Source: Kitasatospora sp. NBC_01246
Lineage (GTDB): Bacteria > Actinomycetota > Actinomycetes > Streptomycetales > Streptomycetaceae
Assembly (NCBI RefSeq): GCF_036226505.1
Contig: NZ_CP108484.1
Coordinates: forward strand, 186,001-250,000
DNA: 64,000 nucleotides
Reading direction: 5' to 3'
The notes beneath the pieces are model-generated. The model was not told the origin of the DNA and searched no databases. It saw nothing but the letters and a program-made list of their open reading frames with translations. The position numbers were made by a program, and so were the translations under genes. Below, one piece after another: positions 48,200 to 57,393 of the stretch (position 1 is its first letter; every line of letters begins with the position of its first letter).

Positions 48200-49056
48200 G
48201 GCCGGCCACCGGCCGTCGTCGGGTCGACTCCACCGCGGCGCAGCGCGTGCTTGAGCGCGTCGGCGAGCGTCGCCTTGGTGACGATGTCCCCGAACTGGAT
48301 GCCCAGCGCGACGATGGTCTGCGCGATCTGCGGGCGGATGCCGGAGATGGTGCACTCGGCGCCCATCAGCCGCGCGGCCACCACGGTCTTGAGCAGGTGC
48401 TGGGCGACCTCGGTGTCCACCGCCGGCACCCCGGTGATGTCGATGATCGCCTGCTCCGAGCCCGTGTCCACGAGCGTCTGGAGCAGCTTCTCCATGACCA
48501 CCTGGGTGCGGACCGAGTCGAGCGTGCCGACCAGGGGCACCGCCACGACGCCGTCCCAGAGCTTCACCACGGGGGTGGAGAGCTCCAGGAGCTGCTCCGA
48601 CTGCGCGCTGATGAGCTCCTCGCGGGTTCGCGCGTACACCTCCATGGTGAACAGCGCCAGCGCGTCCATCAGCTGTGACAGGCGCAGGTAGGCGGTGATG
48701 TCCTGCGCCGAGCTGTCGGTGGTGGGCGCCAGGATGGCCTTGAAGGCGAGGACGCTGGTCGCGGTCTCGGTGGTGGTGAAACCCTGGCGGGCCCGGTTGC
48801 GCGAGAGCTCGGTGAGCAGCGCGCGCACCTCCGCGAAGTCCTCGCCCTGCCAGTCGAAGCCTCCCTGGCGCAGGCCCTCCACCAGGGCCGTGAACAGTTC
48901 CTGCAGCTCGCGGTCGAGTTCGGCCTCGCTGATCCGCCCCCGAAGCGTCCGCGACACCGCGTCCACCCAGGCCGAACCCAGCTCCTTCCGCTGCTCCGCC
49001 AGGAGCTCCACCAGTCGCACCGACATTGCCTTATCCGCCACTTGGGCACTCTCCAT
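48196..49056 (-). CDS. rsbR: Stressosome sensor protein RsbR
   Basis: 286 residues. An N-terminal all-helical RsbRD-type domain (about 10-150; LVELLAEQRKELGSAWVDAV) replaces the globin-like domain of B. subtilis RsbRA. The C-terminal STAS domain follows (AIIDITGVPAVDTEVAQHLL with phospho-Thr in VDTEVAQ; MGAECTISGIRPQIAQTIVA). It opens a seven-gene minus-strand operon down to the STAS gene at 42336, nearly all joined by 4-base overlaps. The 286 bp upstream, divergent from the giant sensor gene, show no recognised sigma-B-type box. The ATG at 49056 has a weak ribosome site; an ATG ten codons further in is an alternative. Confidence 0.92.
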   Translation of the reverse strand: MESAQVADKAMSVRLVELLAEQRKELGSAWVDAVSRTLRGRISEAELDRELQELFTALVEGLRQGGFDWQGEDFAEVRALLTELSRNRARQGFTTTETATSVLAFKAILAPTTDSSAQDITAYLRLSQLMDALALFTMEVYARTREELISAQSEQLLELSTPVVKLWDGVVAVPLVGTLDSVRTQVVMEKLLQTLVDTGSEQAIIDITGVPAVDTEVAQHLLKTVVAARLMGAECTISGIRPQIAQTIVALGIQFGDIVTKATLADALKHALRRGGVDPTTAGGRP

Positions 49057-49342
49057 CGATCATGCCCGACGTCACGGGCTGTCCCGCACCCGTATGCCAC
49101 GGACGCGGCGGGCCAAACCTGCGTCTTCGCGCACGGGTCCGAGACCCTCCCGCACGGCGGGGGCGGCGCCGGGCGACGCTGTCATCGGACGACTCGAAAC
49201 GCCCGTCCGGGGCAGACGGGGACATCGTGGCTTCTACGATAGGGCCAGGTGCCCCGACACGAACGGGGCGACGGTCGGGGCCGGTGGCGCGAGGTGCGGA
49301 TGGTCGCCGGTGTGGACCGTACGGAAGGAGAGGACGCGTCGG

Positions 49343-52300
49343 ATGGGCCAGCCCGAAGGAGTCGAGTACGGGGCGACGGCGGGTGCCGGTGTCGACATCT
49401 TCGAAGGCGACCGCGAGGTCGGGCGCGATCTCGCGGCGGTGGACTGGACGGCGACTCCGCTGGGCGCGCCCACCGGCTGGCCGCAGAGCCTGCGCACGGC
49501 CGTGAGCATCCTGCTCTCCTCCCGGTTCCCGATGTGGATGGCCTGGGGCGACGACCTGACGTTCTTCTGCAACGCCGCCTACCGGCGCGACACCCTCGGC
49601 CGGAAGTACCCCTGGGCGCTGGGCCGGCCGGCGAGCGAGGTGTGGGCGGAGATCTGGGGCGACATCGGCCCGCGGATCGGGACCGTGCTGACCACGGGCC
49701 GGGCGACCTGGGACGAGGCGCTGCTGCTGTTCGTGGAGCGTTCCGGATATCCCGAGGAGAGCTACCACACCTTCTCCTACAGTCCCCTGCGTGACGACGA
49801 CGGCCTCGTGAGCGGCCTGTTGTGCGTGGTCAGCGAGGAGACCGACCGGGTCATCGGCGAGCGGCGGATGGCGACCCTGCGGGACCTCGGCTCGGACCTC
49901 AGCGTGGTGCGCACCGAAGAGGAGACGCTGGCCTTCAGTACCCGCCAGCTCGCCGCCAACCCTCATGACCTGCCGTTCGTCCTGACCTACCTGGCGCTGC
50001 CCGACGGGTCCGCCCGTCTGGCCGCCGCGACCGGCCTGCCCGCCGGACACCCCGCCGCCCCGGCGCTCCTGCCCCCGGGCGGCACACCCGGGGTGTGGCC
50101 GTCGGCGCGGGCGGCGCAGGCCGAACCGGTGGTCGTCGCCCTCGACGGTCCCGCGTTCGCGGACCTTCCCACCTTCGGCCGGCCGGCTCCGCCCACCCAT
50201 GCCCTGGTCGTCCCGCTGCTGCGGCGGGGCGACGCGGCCTACGGCTTCCTGGTGGCGGCGCTCAACCGCTACCGGGCAGCGGACGAGGGCTACCGGGGAT
50301 TCGTCGAGCTGGCCGCCGGCCACGTCGCGGCAGGGATCGCCGGCGCCCGCGAGTACCAGGCCCAGCAGCAGCGCGCCGACGAACTCGCGGCACTCGACCG
50401 GGCCAAGACCGCCTTCTTCTCCAACGTCAGCCACGAGTTCCGCACCCCCCTGACCTTGATCATGGGCCCGCTCGAAGAGCTTCGGACCAGGCTGGCCGAC
50501 GCCGATCCGCGCACGAGGGAGGAACTGGACGTCATCCACCGCAACGGGCTGCGGCTGGGCAGACTCGTCAACACCCTGCTCGACTTCTCCCGCATCGAGG
50601 CCGGCCACCTGCGGGCCAGCTACGAACCGGTCGAGCTGGCCGCGACCACCGCGGAGCTGGCCAGCGTCTTCCGCTCCGCCGTCGACAAGGCCGGCCTGGC
50701 CTTCACGATGGACTGCCCACCGCTGGCGGAGCCCGTCCACATCGACCGGGACATGTGGGAGAAGGTCGTCCTCAACCTGCTCAGCAACGCCCTCAAGTTC
50801 ACCTTCGAGGGCTCGATCGGCGTCGCCGTGCACCGTGAGGACGACCACGCGGTCGTCACGATCACCGACACCGGCGTCGGGGTGCCCGCCGCCGAGCTGC
50901 CACGCCTCTTCCAACGGTTCCACCGGATCGAGAACACCCGCGCGCGCTCCCACGAGGGCAGCGGCATCGGACTCGCCCTCGTCCAGGAACTCGTCCAGGC
51001 CCACGGTGGCACCATCACCGCCCGCAGTCGCGAGGGCGAGGGCACGGCCTTCACCGTCCGCCTGCCGTTCGGCCACGCCCACCTCCCCCAGGACGCCCTC
51101 GCCCCCGCGCCCGCGGCGCCCACCCGCGCGTCGGCCGCGGCCGACCCCTACCTGGAGGAGGCGCTGCGCTGGCTCCCCGGGAGCGAACGGGCCGACCCCT
51201 CCCGGTCCACCGAGGTGCCGGACCGCGCCGCACCCCTCGGCGGGCGGTCGGCCCGGCCCCGCGCCCGGGTCCTGATCGCCGACGACAACGCCGACATGCG
51301 CGAGTACCTCAGCCGGCTCCTCACCGGCCCCGGCTACCTGGTCCGGGCCGTCGCCGACGGCCTGGCAGCGCTGGAGGCGGTCCGTGCCGAGGCCCCCGAC
51401 CTCGTCGTCAGCGACGTCATGATGCCCGGCCTCGACGGTGTGCGGCTCGTGGCCGCGCTGCGCGCCGACCCGCGGACCGCCGCCGTCCCCGTCATCCTGC
51501 TCTCGGCCCGCGCCGGACAGGAGGCCTCCATCGAGGGCCTCGACGCCGGCGCCGACGACTACCTGGTCAAACCCTTCGCCGCCGCGGAACTGCTCGCCCG
51601 GGTCCGCGCCACCATCGACATGACACGGCTGCGCAACCGCCACGCGCGCTGGCGCACAGCACTGGTCGACTCCCTCCAGGAGGGGTTCTTCGTCTGCGAC
51701 GAGCACGGCGACGTCATCGAGGTCAACGCCGCGTTCACCGCCATCCTCGGCCACGGGCCCGAAGGCCTGCCCTACCGGTACCCCCAGCCGTGGTGGCCCG
51801 AGCGCGACGCCGACCCCGACGCCCACCGGCTGGTGGCCGACGCCCTCGCCGAACTGACCGGCCGGGAGCACGGCACCTGCACCATCCCGGCCACCCACCG
51901 CGACGGCCGTCAGGTGTGGGTGGCAGCCGCCTTCAACCGCGTCCAGGAGCCGGAGAGCGGGCGCCGCGTCATCGTCGGCACCATCCGTGACGTCACCTCG
52001 GAGCACCACGCGGCCCAACGGGCGACGGCCCTGGCCTCGCTCGGCACGCGCCTCGCGGAAGCCGCCACCCTGCCCGACGCCATGGCCGCGGCCATGGCCG
52101 AGCTGCGACGGGTCTGGCGGGCCGACACCGTCCTCGCCGTGCTGTTCCCGCCCGACGGGGCCCCGGTGCTGACCGCCACCGACCCGGAACAGCGCTGGGA
52201 CGACCTGCCGGCCGAGCGGCGCGAGACCCTCACCGCCCTGGGCACGCGCCCCGCCCTCACCCCGGTCACCGACCGGGCCGACGGCTCCGGCATCGTCCTC

Positions 52301-53518
52301 GAACACCCGCGCGGCACGCTCCTCCTGTGGATCGACCGCGAAGGGCCGCGACCCTTCACCGAGCAGGACCGGCTCCTGCTCTCCCAACTGGCCGGCCGCC
52401 TGGCCCAGGGACTGGCCCGAGTGCACCGGATCGACCAGCAGCGCGAGACCGCGATAACCCTGCAACGCGCCATCCTCGGCCCCTCCCACCTGCCCGGCGG
52501 CTTCGCCGTACGCTACGAGCCCGCCACCCGCCCCCTGGAGGTCGGAGGCGACTGGTACGACATCGTGGCCCTCCCCGACGGCCGCACCGGCATCGTGGTC
52601 GGGGACTGCGTCGGGCGCGGGCTCACCGCGGCCACCGTCATGGGCCAACTCCGGAGCGCCTGCCGCGCCCTGCTCCTCCAGGACCCCTCACCCGCCCGCA
52701 CCCTCGCGGCCCTGGACCGCTTCGCGGCCGACATCCCCGGGGCGATGTGCACCACCGTCTTCTGCGGAGTGCTCGACCCCGCCGACGGCCATCTCGTCTA
52801 CTCCAGTGCCGGCCACCCTCCCGGCGTCCTCACCCACCCCGACGGGACCACCGTCCTCCTCCAGGACGGCAACGCGCTGCCCCTCGCCGTCCGGACCGGT
52901 GCGGACCGGCCCGAGGTCCGGTGCACCATGCCGCCGCGCTCCACCCTGCTGCTCTACACCGACGGTCTGGTGGAGCGCCGCCGCCGCCCCCTGAGCGAAG
53001 GCGTCGACCGGGCCGGAACCATCCTGCGGGAAGGGCGCGCGCTGCCGGTCGACGACCTCGCCGCCCGCCTCATGGCCGCGCTCGCCCCCGACGACGGGTA
53101 CGACGACGACGTGGCCATCCTGCTCCACCGCCACCCCGCCCCGCTGGAGCTGACCTTCCCCGCGGAGTCCGGGCAGCTCGCCCCCGTCCGGAACAGCCTC
53201 CGCGGCTGGTTGAACCGGTGCGGGCTGCCCGCGCCCACCGTGCAGAGCGTCCTGGTCGCGGCCGGCGAAGCGTGCGCCAACGCCATCGAACACGGTCACC
53301 GTGACGCGCCGGGCGCCCGGATCCGCCTGTCCGCCGTCGCCACGGCCGCCGAGCTGCGCCTGACCGTCGCGGACACCGGCCACTGGAAGATCCCCGGACA
53401 CCGGGCCGACACCGACCGCGGTCGCGGCGTCGCCCTGATGAACGCCCTCATGCAGCAGGTCACCATCACCCCCGGCAGCGGCGGCACCACCGTCGACATG
53501 CAGCTAAGGATCGCCTGA
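49343..53518 (+). CDS. Giant sensor protein: PAS-GAF-histidine kinase-receiver-PAS-GAF-PP2C-RsbW-like ATPase
   Basis: 1391 residues, soluble. By position: PAS about 30-165 (FPMWMAWGDDLTFFCNAAYR); GAF 185-345; HisKA with His in FFSNVSHEFRTPLTLIMGPL (about 360); HATPase_c 470-580 (NLLSNALKF, ITDTGVGVPAAEL, GSGIGLALVQEL). Then receiver 645-765 (VLIADDNADMREYLSRLL, Asp in VVSDVMMPGLDGV, LVKPFAAAELLARV); PAS 780-895; GAF 900-1030; PP2C 1040-1260 (LEVGGDWYDIVAL, GIVVGDCVGRGLTAATVMGQ, LLLYTDGLVERR, DDVAILLHRH). The C-terminal GHKL kinase of RsbW type (about 1265-1391) reads AAGEACANAIEHGH, VADTGHWKIPGHR, GRGVALMNALMQ. It thus joins a two-component phosphorelay to both the phosphatase and kinase arms of partner switching. 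The next STAS gene overlaps its stop by one base. Confidence 0.93.
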   Translation: MGQPEGVEYGATAGAGVDIFEGDREVGRDLAAVDWTATPLGAPTGWPQSLRTAVSILLSSRFPMWMAWGDDLTFFCNAAYRRDTLGRKYPWALGRPASEVWAEIWGDIGPRIGTVLTTGRATWDEALLLFVERSGYPEESYHTFSYSPLRDDDGLVSGLLCVVSEETDRVIGERRMATLRDLGSDLSVVRTEEETLAFSTRQLAANPHDLPFVLTYLALPDGSARLAAATGLPAGHPAAPALLPPGGTPGVWPSARAAQAEPVVVALDGPAFADLPTFGRPAPPTHALVVPLLRRGDAAYGFLVAALNRYRAADEGYRGFVELAAGHVAAGIAGAREYQAQQQRADELAALDRAKTAFFSNVSHEFRTPLTLIMGPLEELRTRLADADPRTREELDVIHRNGLRLGRLVNTLLDFSRIEAGHLRASYEPVELAATTAELASVFRSAVDKAGLAFTMDCPPLAEPVHIDRDMWEKVVLNLLSNALKFTFEGSIGVAVHREDDHAVVTITDTGVGVPAAELPRLFQRFHRIENTRARSHEGSGIGLALVQELVQAHGGTITARSREGEGTAFTVRLPFGHAHLPQDALAPAPAAPTRASAAADPYLEEALRWLPGSERADPSRSTEVPDRAAPLGGRSARPRARVLIADDNADMREYLSRLLTGPGYLVRAVADGLAALEAVRAEAPDLVVSDVMMPGLDGVRLVAALRADPRTAAVPVILLSARAGQEASIEGLDAGADDYLVKPFAAAELLARVRATIDMTRLRNRHARWRTALVDSLQEGFFVCDEHGDVIEVNAAFTAILGHGPEGLPYRYPQPWWPERDADPDAHRLVADALAELTGREHGTCTIPATHRDGRQVWVAAAFNRVQEPESGRRVIVGTIRDVTSEHHAAQRATALASLGTRLAEAATLPDAMAAAMAELRRVWRADTVLAVLFPPDGAPVLTATDPEQRWDDLPAERRETLTALGTRPALTPVTDRADGSGIVLEHPRGTLLLWIDREGPRPFTEQDRLLLSQLAGRLAQGLARVHRIDQQRETAITLQRAILGPSHLPGGFAVRYEPATRPLEVGGDWYDIVALPDGRTGIVVGDCVGRGLTAATVMGQLRSACRALLLQDPSPARTLAALDRFAADIPGAMCTTVFCGVLDPADGHLVYSSAGHPPGVLTHPDGTTVLLQDGNALPLAVRTGADRPEVRCTMPPRSTLLLYTDGLVERRRRPLSEGVDRAGTILREGRALPVDDLAARLMAALAPDDGYDDDVAILLHRHPAPLELTFPAESGQLAPVRNSLRGWLNRCGLPAPTVQSVLVAAGEACANAIEHGHRDAPGARIRLSAVATAAELRLTVADTGHWKIPGHRADTDRGRGVALMNALMQQVTITPGSGGTTVDMQLRIA

Positions 53519-53865
53519 TGACCACCGCGCTCGTCCTCACCCCCGGCCACGGCCCGGGCGGCTCGCCCGTGCTGCGGGCGGCCGGCGAGATCGACCTGGC
53601 CAACGCCCACGAACTCGCCGCGGCCATCGACCGGATCCCCGAGTCCGACACGCCCCTGACCGTCGACGTCAGTGCCGTCGAGTACCTCGACAGCGCCGGC
53701 CTCACCGTCCTCTTCGCGCGTGCCCACCGGATCCGGCTGATCACGAGCCCGCTCCTGACCCCGCTGCTCACCGTCTCGGGCCTGAGCCAACTCGTCTCGG
53801 TCCGCGAGGTCATCGACCCGCCGCCGAACCGAGAGCTCCCCACGCGCGGGGAGAGCGTGCCGTGA
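53518..53865 (+). CDS. STAS-domain anti-anti-sigma factor
   Basis: 115 residues: VLRAAGEIDLANAHELAAAI, LTVDVSAVEYLDSAGLTVLF with phospho-Ser in LDSAG. The ATG overlaps the preceding stop (TGATG), making it the expected substrate of the giant protein's PP2C and RsbW-like domains. Confidence 0.92.
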   Translation: MTTALVLTPGHGPGGSPVLRAAGEIDLANAHELAAAIDRIPESDTPLTVDVSAVEYLDSAGLTVLFARAHRIRLITSPLLTPLLTVSGLSQLVSVREVIDPPPNRELPTRGESVP

Positions 53866-54001
53866 CGGGGGATGTGGCCCACGCGGCTCCGCACCGGGCG
53901 CCGGCCCCGGCGCGCCCCGCCAAACGCGCCGACGGCACGGTCCCACCGTCCGTCCACGAAGGGCATCACAATGAGTCGCAGTCCAGCCATCGGAGGCACT
54001 C

Positions 54002-54880
54002 ATGACCATGATGCTCGTCAAGGGCCGCTACGAGATCAAGAACTTCGAACCGGACGGCGACACCGTCCACTTCCTCCCCGACGACCCCGGCTTCTGGCCC
54101 GAGCTGCCCGGTGAGCACAAGGTCAAGCGGAACGCCCACGGCGGCGCCGGCCTCCGGCTGGACGGGATCGACGCACTGGAGACCCACTACCAGGGAGTCG
54201 GCCCCGACTTCGTGCACCAGCCGCTCGATCTGGGAGCCCACGCGGCCCGGGACGCCCTGCTGACCTGGCTGGGCTTCACCAACGTCACGCGCGGGGCGGA
54301 CGAGAAGGTCACCTCCGCCACCCCGGACACCGTCCCCGGCTTCGTCCTCGCCAGCGGCGCCGACACCTACGGCCGCTGCATCGCCCTGGTCGGCAGGGGA
54401 ACTCCGACGCCGGACGCCAGGAGCGGGACGATGATCAGGGTCGACGTACCGCTCCTCCGCCAGAGCGCCAACCACGAACTGCTCTCCCGCGGCCTGGTCT
54501 ACCCGACGTTCTACTCGAACCTGCCCCGGGAACTGCGCCTCGACATGGCGGCGACCGCCCGGCAGGCGCAGGCCGCGAAGGCACCCGGCAGCGTCTGGGC
54601 CACGGACGTCACCCACAGCGGCGCCCAGATCGAGGACCTGAGCTCGATCACCGACCGCCTGGTCATCCTGCCCAAGCTGTTCCGGCGCCTGGCCGACTAC
54701 CTGCGCCTGTTCGGCCCCTCCCTCGACTCGCTCCCCGCCTACCTGGCCGGCGCGGACGACGAGTTCTTCCTCTCCGAGCAGACGACCTCCACCAGAGGCC
54801 TGCACCGCGTCATCGACATCAACGACGGCACGGTGAAGCTGCGCCCCGGCATCGAGGACATCGTCTTCGTCGAGAAGTGA
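54002..54880 (+). CDS. Staphylococcal-nuclease-like protein
   Basis: 292 residues. The N-terminal third resembles the SNase fold: FEPDGDTVHFLPDD, then an insertion (GFWPELPGEHKVKRNAHGGA), then GLRLDGIDALETHYQG, which matches the R-x-(4-7)-D-x-x-E metal and catalytic segment, and LGAHAARDALLTWLGF. The remaining two thirds (VPGFVLASGADTYGRCIALV and on) are not recognised. No signal peptide, so it is probably intracellular. ATG after GGAGG. Transcribed in the same direction as the sensor/STAS pair 136 bp upstream, but a functional link is not shown. Confidence 0.7.
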   Translation: MTMMLVKGRYEIKNFEPDGDTVHFLPDDPGFWPELPGEHKVKRNAHGGAGLRLDGIDALETHYQGVGPDFVHQPLDLGAHAARDALLTWLGFTNVTRGADEKVTSATPDTVPGFVLASGADTYGRCIALVGRGTPTPDARSGTMIRVDVPLLRQSANHELLSRGLVYPTFYSNLPRELRLDMAATARQAQAAKAPGSVWATDVTHSGAQIEDLSSITDRLVILPKLFRRLADYLRLFGPSLDSLPAYLAGADDEFFLSEQTTSTRGLHRVIDINDGTVKLRPGIEDIVFVEK

Positions 54881-54962
54881 ACGAGAAGTGAACCGGAGGG
54901 CCGACGGCAGGTGTGCCGGCGGCATCCTCGGTCCGTGACGCCGCGTTGGCTCGACGCCCTCG

Positions 54963-55370
54963 TCAGAGTGACTCGTCGGCGAGGCGGTTGCTGCGGTCGA
55001 TCTCCGCCATGTGCGTCTCGGCCCAGACCCGCAGGGCGGAGAGCGGCTCTTCGAGGGAGAGGCCGAGTTCGGTGAGCCGGTAGTGGACGGCGGGGGGCAC
55101 GGTGGGCTCCACCCGGCGCGCGACCAGGCCGTCGCGGACGAGGCTCTGCAGGGTGACGGACAGCATCTTCTGGGAGATGCCGGGGAAACGGCGCCGCAGT
55201 TCCGCGAAACGGAGCTCGCCCGGCGCCTCCTCGGCCAGCACCTTGACCGCCATCGACGTCCACTTGGTGCCGATCCGGTCGAGCAACTGGCGGGTCGGGC
55301 AGAGCGGATCCAGCAGATCTCCCCGCTCACCGGGCCGCCGACCGGGTTCGCCGGGCCTGGATGTGGTCAC
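54963..55370 (-). CDS. HxlR-family winged-helix regulator
   Basis: 135 residues with the HxlR/MarR-like winged helix: CPTRQLLDRIGTKWTSMAVK, GELRFAELRRRFPGISQKML, TLQSLVRDGLVARRVEPTVP, HYRLTELGLSLEEPLSAL. The Cys near residue 24 is where redox- or aldehyde-sensing HxlR proteins react. Divergent from the alpha/beta hydrolase gene; it probably controls it through the palindrome at 55431-55443. Confidence 0.92.
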   Translation of the reverse strand: MTTSRPGEPGRRPGERGDLLDPLCPTRQLLDRIGTKWTSMAVKVLAEEAPGELRFAELRRRFPGISQKMLSVTLQSLVRDGLVARRVEPTVPPAVHYRLTELGLSLEEPLSALRVWAETHMAEIDRSNRLADESL

Positions 55371-55430
55371 TCCGGGCTCACCACCTGAAGGAAAAGTGCC
55401 GTCTTGGAGGAGTCAGCGTAGTTCCTTAGC

Positions 55431-55443
55431 GTGACCTGGTCAC
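55431..55443. promoter_or_regulatory. Candidate HxlR operator
   Basis: GTGACCTGGTCAC is a perfect 6-1-6 palindrome in the 100-bp gap between the divergent regulator and hydrolase genes, 28 bp before the hydrolase start. Confidence 0.6.
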
Positions 55444-55470
55444 CATTCCTCACCACCTCTGGAGCCCTCC

Positions 55471-56322
55471 ATGCCCGAGTTGCGGCGCGTCCCCGTCAAC
55501 GGTGTCGAACTGAACGTCGCCCTCGCCGGATCGGGCCCGGCCGTCCTGCTGCTGCACGGTTTCCCGCACACCTGGGAGGTGTGGACGGACGTCATGGCCG
55601 GCCTGTCCGGCCGCTACCGCGTCATCGCCCCGGACCTGCGCGGGTTCGGCGCGAGCAGCGGGACCGCCGCAGGGTACGACGCGGGAACCCTGGCCGAGGA
55701 CGCCGCGGCGCTTCTCACCACGCTCGGCGTGGCCTCGGCCGCGGTGGTGGGCATCGACGCGGGTACCGCACCGGCCTTCCTCCTCGCCCTGCGCCGCCCC
55801 GGTCTCGTCCGGCGCCTGGTCGTCATGGAGGCCCTTCTGGGCAGGCTGCCCGGCGCCGAGGGGTTCCTCGCCGACGGCCCGCCGTGGTGGTTCGGCTTCC
55901 ATGCCGCCGCGCCCGGCCTCGCCGAGTCCGTACTGGAGGGCCACGAAGCGGCCTACGTCGACTGGTTCCTGCGCTCCGGCACGCTCGGCGACGGGGTGCG
56001 CCCCGTCCTCCGGGACGCCTTCGTCCGCGCGTACACCGGCCGCCAGGCATTGGGCCGCGCGTTCTCGTACTACCGGGCGCTGCCCGAGAGCGCGGTACAG
56101 GTCGAACAGGCGGTCGCCGCCGCGCGCCTGACGGTGCCGACGATGGCGGTGGGCGCCCGGCCCGTCGGCGCGGCGCTGGAACGCCAGCTCCGCCCGATCA
56201 CCGACGACCTCACCGGACACGTCATCGAGGACTGCGGCCACATCATCCCGCTGCACCGCCCCCGCGCCCTGCTCGGGCTGCTGCGTCCGTTCCTGGCCGG
56301 TGCGGAGGCGAAAGCAGGGTGA
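55471..56322 (+). CDS. Alpha/beta hydrolase, epoxide-hydrolase-like
   Basis: 283 residues. The oxyanion region LLLHGFPHTWEVW, RVIAPDLRGFGAS, the nucleophile elbow VVGIDAGTAPA (Asp as nucleophile, as in epoxide hydrolases and haloalkane dehalogenases) and the His in HVIEDCGHIIPLHRP are all visible. The cap-domain Tyr residues of true epoxide hydrolases (SYYRALPES) seem present. Regulated with the divergent HxlR protein, suggesting detoxification of a reactive compound. Confidence 0.88.
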   Translation: MPELRRVPVNGVELNVALAGSGPAVLLLHGFPHTWEVWTDVMAGLSGRYRVIAPDLRGFGASSGTAAGYDAGTLAEDAAALLTTLGVASAAVVGIDAGTAPAFLLALRRPGLVRRLVVMEALLGRLPGAEGFLADGPPWWFGFHAAAPGLAESVLEGHEAAYVDWFLRSGTLGDGVRPVLRDAFVRAYTGRQALGRAFSYYRALPESAVQVEQAVAAARLTVPTMAVGARPVGAALERQLRPITDDLTGHVIEDCGHIIPLHRPRALLGLLRPFLAGAEAKAG

Positions 56323-56511
56323 CCCGGCCCAGGGGCCGGCGTCCGATGCACGCCCCGGCCGAGGTGCCCTTCTCCCGCTCGCACATCCTCGGCCCCGAAC
56401 CGGGTCAGGACTGCCGTGATGCCCCTTCTCCTCCCCCACCGGGCCGGCGGAGGCAGCCGGCCCGGCGATCAGCTCCTCGGCTCGCGCCGATGGCCCCCGC
56501 CCCCGAGGATC

Positions 56512-56844
56512 ATGCCTGTGGGCACCCAGCGGCAGGGACCTGAGAAGACGGCCGACGGGCATTTCGTCGTGATCGACGGCCGCCGGTGGCGGGCGACGGA
56601 CCCGTCCCTGCCCGAATCCACGGCCGCTCGTCTCCGACACCACCTGATGGCGGCCCGCCGCGCCGTGCGCGCCGCCCTGGCGGCGGGGGACTCGGAGGCG
56701 GAGCGCGACGCCCGGTCCCGCGTGCATGCGGCGAAGACGGCCCTCGGGGAACGGGGGACGCCGTGGTGGGAGCAGTCCCCCCGGGAGCGCCGCGAGCGAT
56801 GGGAGCGGGGTCTCGCGGACCTGGACGCCAGGAGCGAGCGGTGA
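56512..56844 (+). CDS. Small conserved actinobacterial protein
   Basis: 110 residues: HFVVIDGRRWRATDPSLPES, LRHHLMAARRAVRAALAAGD, RVHAAKTALGERGTPWWEQS. This pattern is found in short Streptomyces proteins sometimes labelled 'biopolymer transporter Tol' without evidence. It is predicted helical and cytoplasmic, role unknown. It precedes a DUF3253-like gene, a recurring pairing. ATG after GAGG. Confidence 0.75.
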   Translation: MPVGTQRQGPEKTADGHFVVIDGRRWRATDPSLPESTAARLRHHLMAARRAVRAALAAGDSEAERDARSRVHAAKTALGERGTPWWEQSPRERRERWERGLADLDARSER

Positions 56845-56935
56845 CGGCCACGGCCACCCGCACCGGCTCTCCGAGCACCGCTCCGACCCGCGCCTGGTCG
56901 GGCCGGCCCGACCGGCACAGTGCGATACTCGGGTG

Positions 56936-57232
56936 GTGGCGAAGGATCCGCAGAAGGTCGACCGGCTCGTCGAGCGGACCATTCTGGCTCTGCTGGAGCG
57001 TCGTGGGCCGGCCTCGTCGATCTGCCCCTCCGATGCCGCCCGAGCGGCGTACGCGGGAGAGGGCGAGGGATGGCGCGCGTTGATGGAGCCGACTCGCCGG
57101 GCCGCGTGGCGGCTGGCTTCGGCGGGTGAGGTCGAGGTCACTCAGGCCGGGCGCCCGGTCACGCCCGCCGAGGCCCGTGGCCCGATCCGCATTCGTCGAG
57201 CGCGGGGACGAACGATCCGCACCGAGCCGTAG
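56936..57232 (+). CDS. DUF3253-like protein
   Basis: 98 residues: RLVERTILALLERRGPASSI, CPSDAARAAYAGEGEGWRAL, MEPTRRAAWRLASAGEVEVT, GPIRIRRARGRTI. This is a compact winged-helix-like fold typical of DUF3253. The start is GTG at 56936 or the adjacent GTG at 56933. There is no ribosome site, but a -10-like GATACT lies seven bases upstream, so translation may be leaderless. Confidence 0.7.
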   Translation: MAKDPQKVDRLVERTILALLERRGPASSICPSDAARAAYAGEGEGWRALMEPTRRAAWRLASAGEVEVTQAGRPVTPAEARGPIRIRRARGRTIRTEP

Positions 57233-57379
57233 GCCATCCCCGCGGTCCCGATGGTGGTGGCCGGTGAAGAGAGCCGTGCTGTCAGAGCGCGCGCGGACGG
57301 CTGCGGCGCGAGGGCCCCCGCCGGGGGCTCGCCGAGTGCGGCGCGTCGCGCGCAGCACCCCATCCCCGTGGGTCGCGCC

Positions 57380-57393
57380 TACGATGGCGGCCA
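57380..57393 (+). promoter_or_regulatory. -10 element for a leaderless UvrA-type gene
   Basis: TACGAT (57380-57385) ends seven bases before ATG at 57393 and no ribosome site precedes the ATG. This spacing is the mark of leaderless actinobacterial genes, where transcription starts at the start codon. Confidence 0.5.

Noticed and set aside
49031..52648. A 1205-codon open frame antisense to the giant sensor gene
   Set aside because: Composition and the clear multi-domain protein on the other strand show it is not coding.
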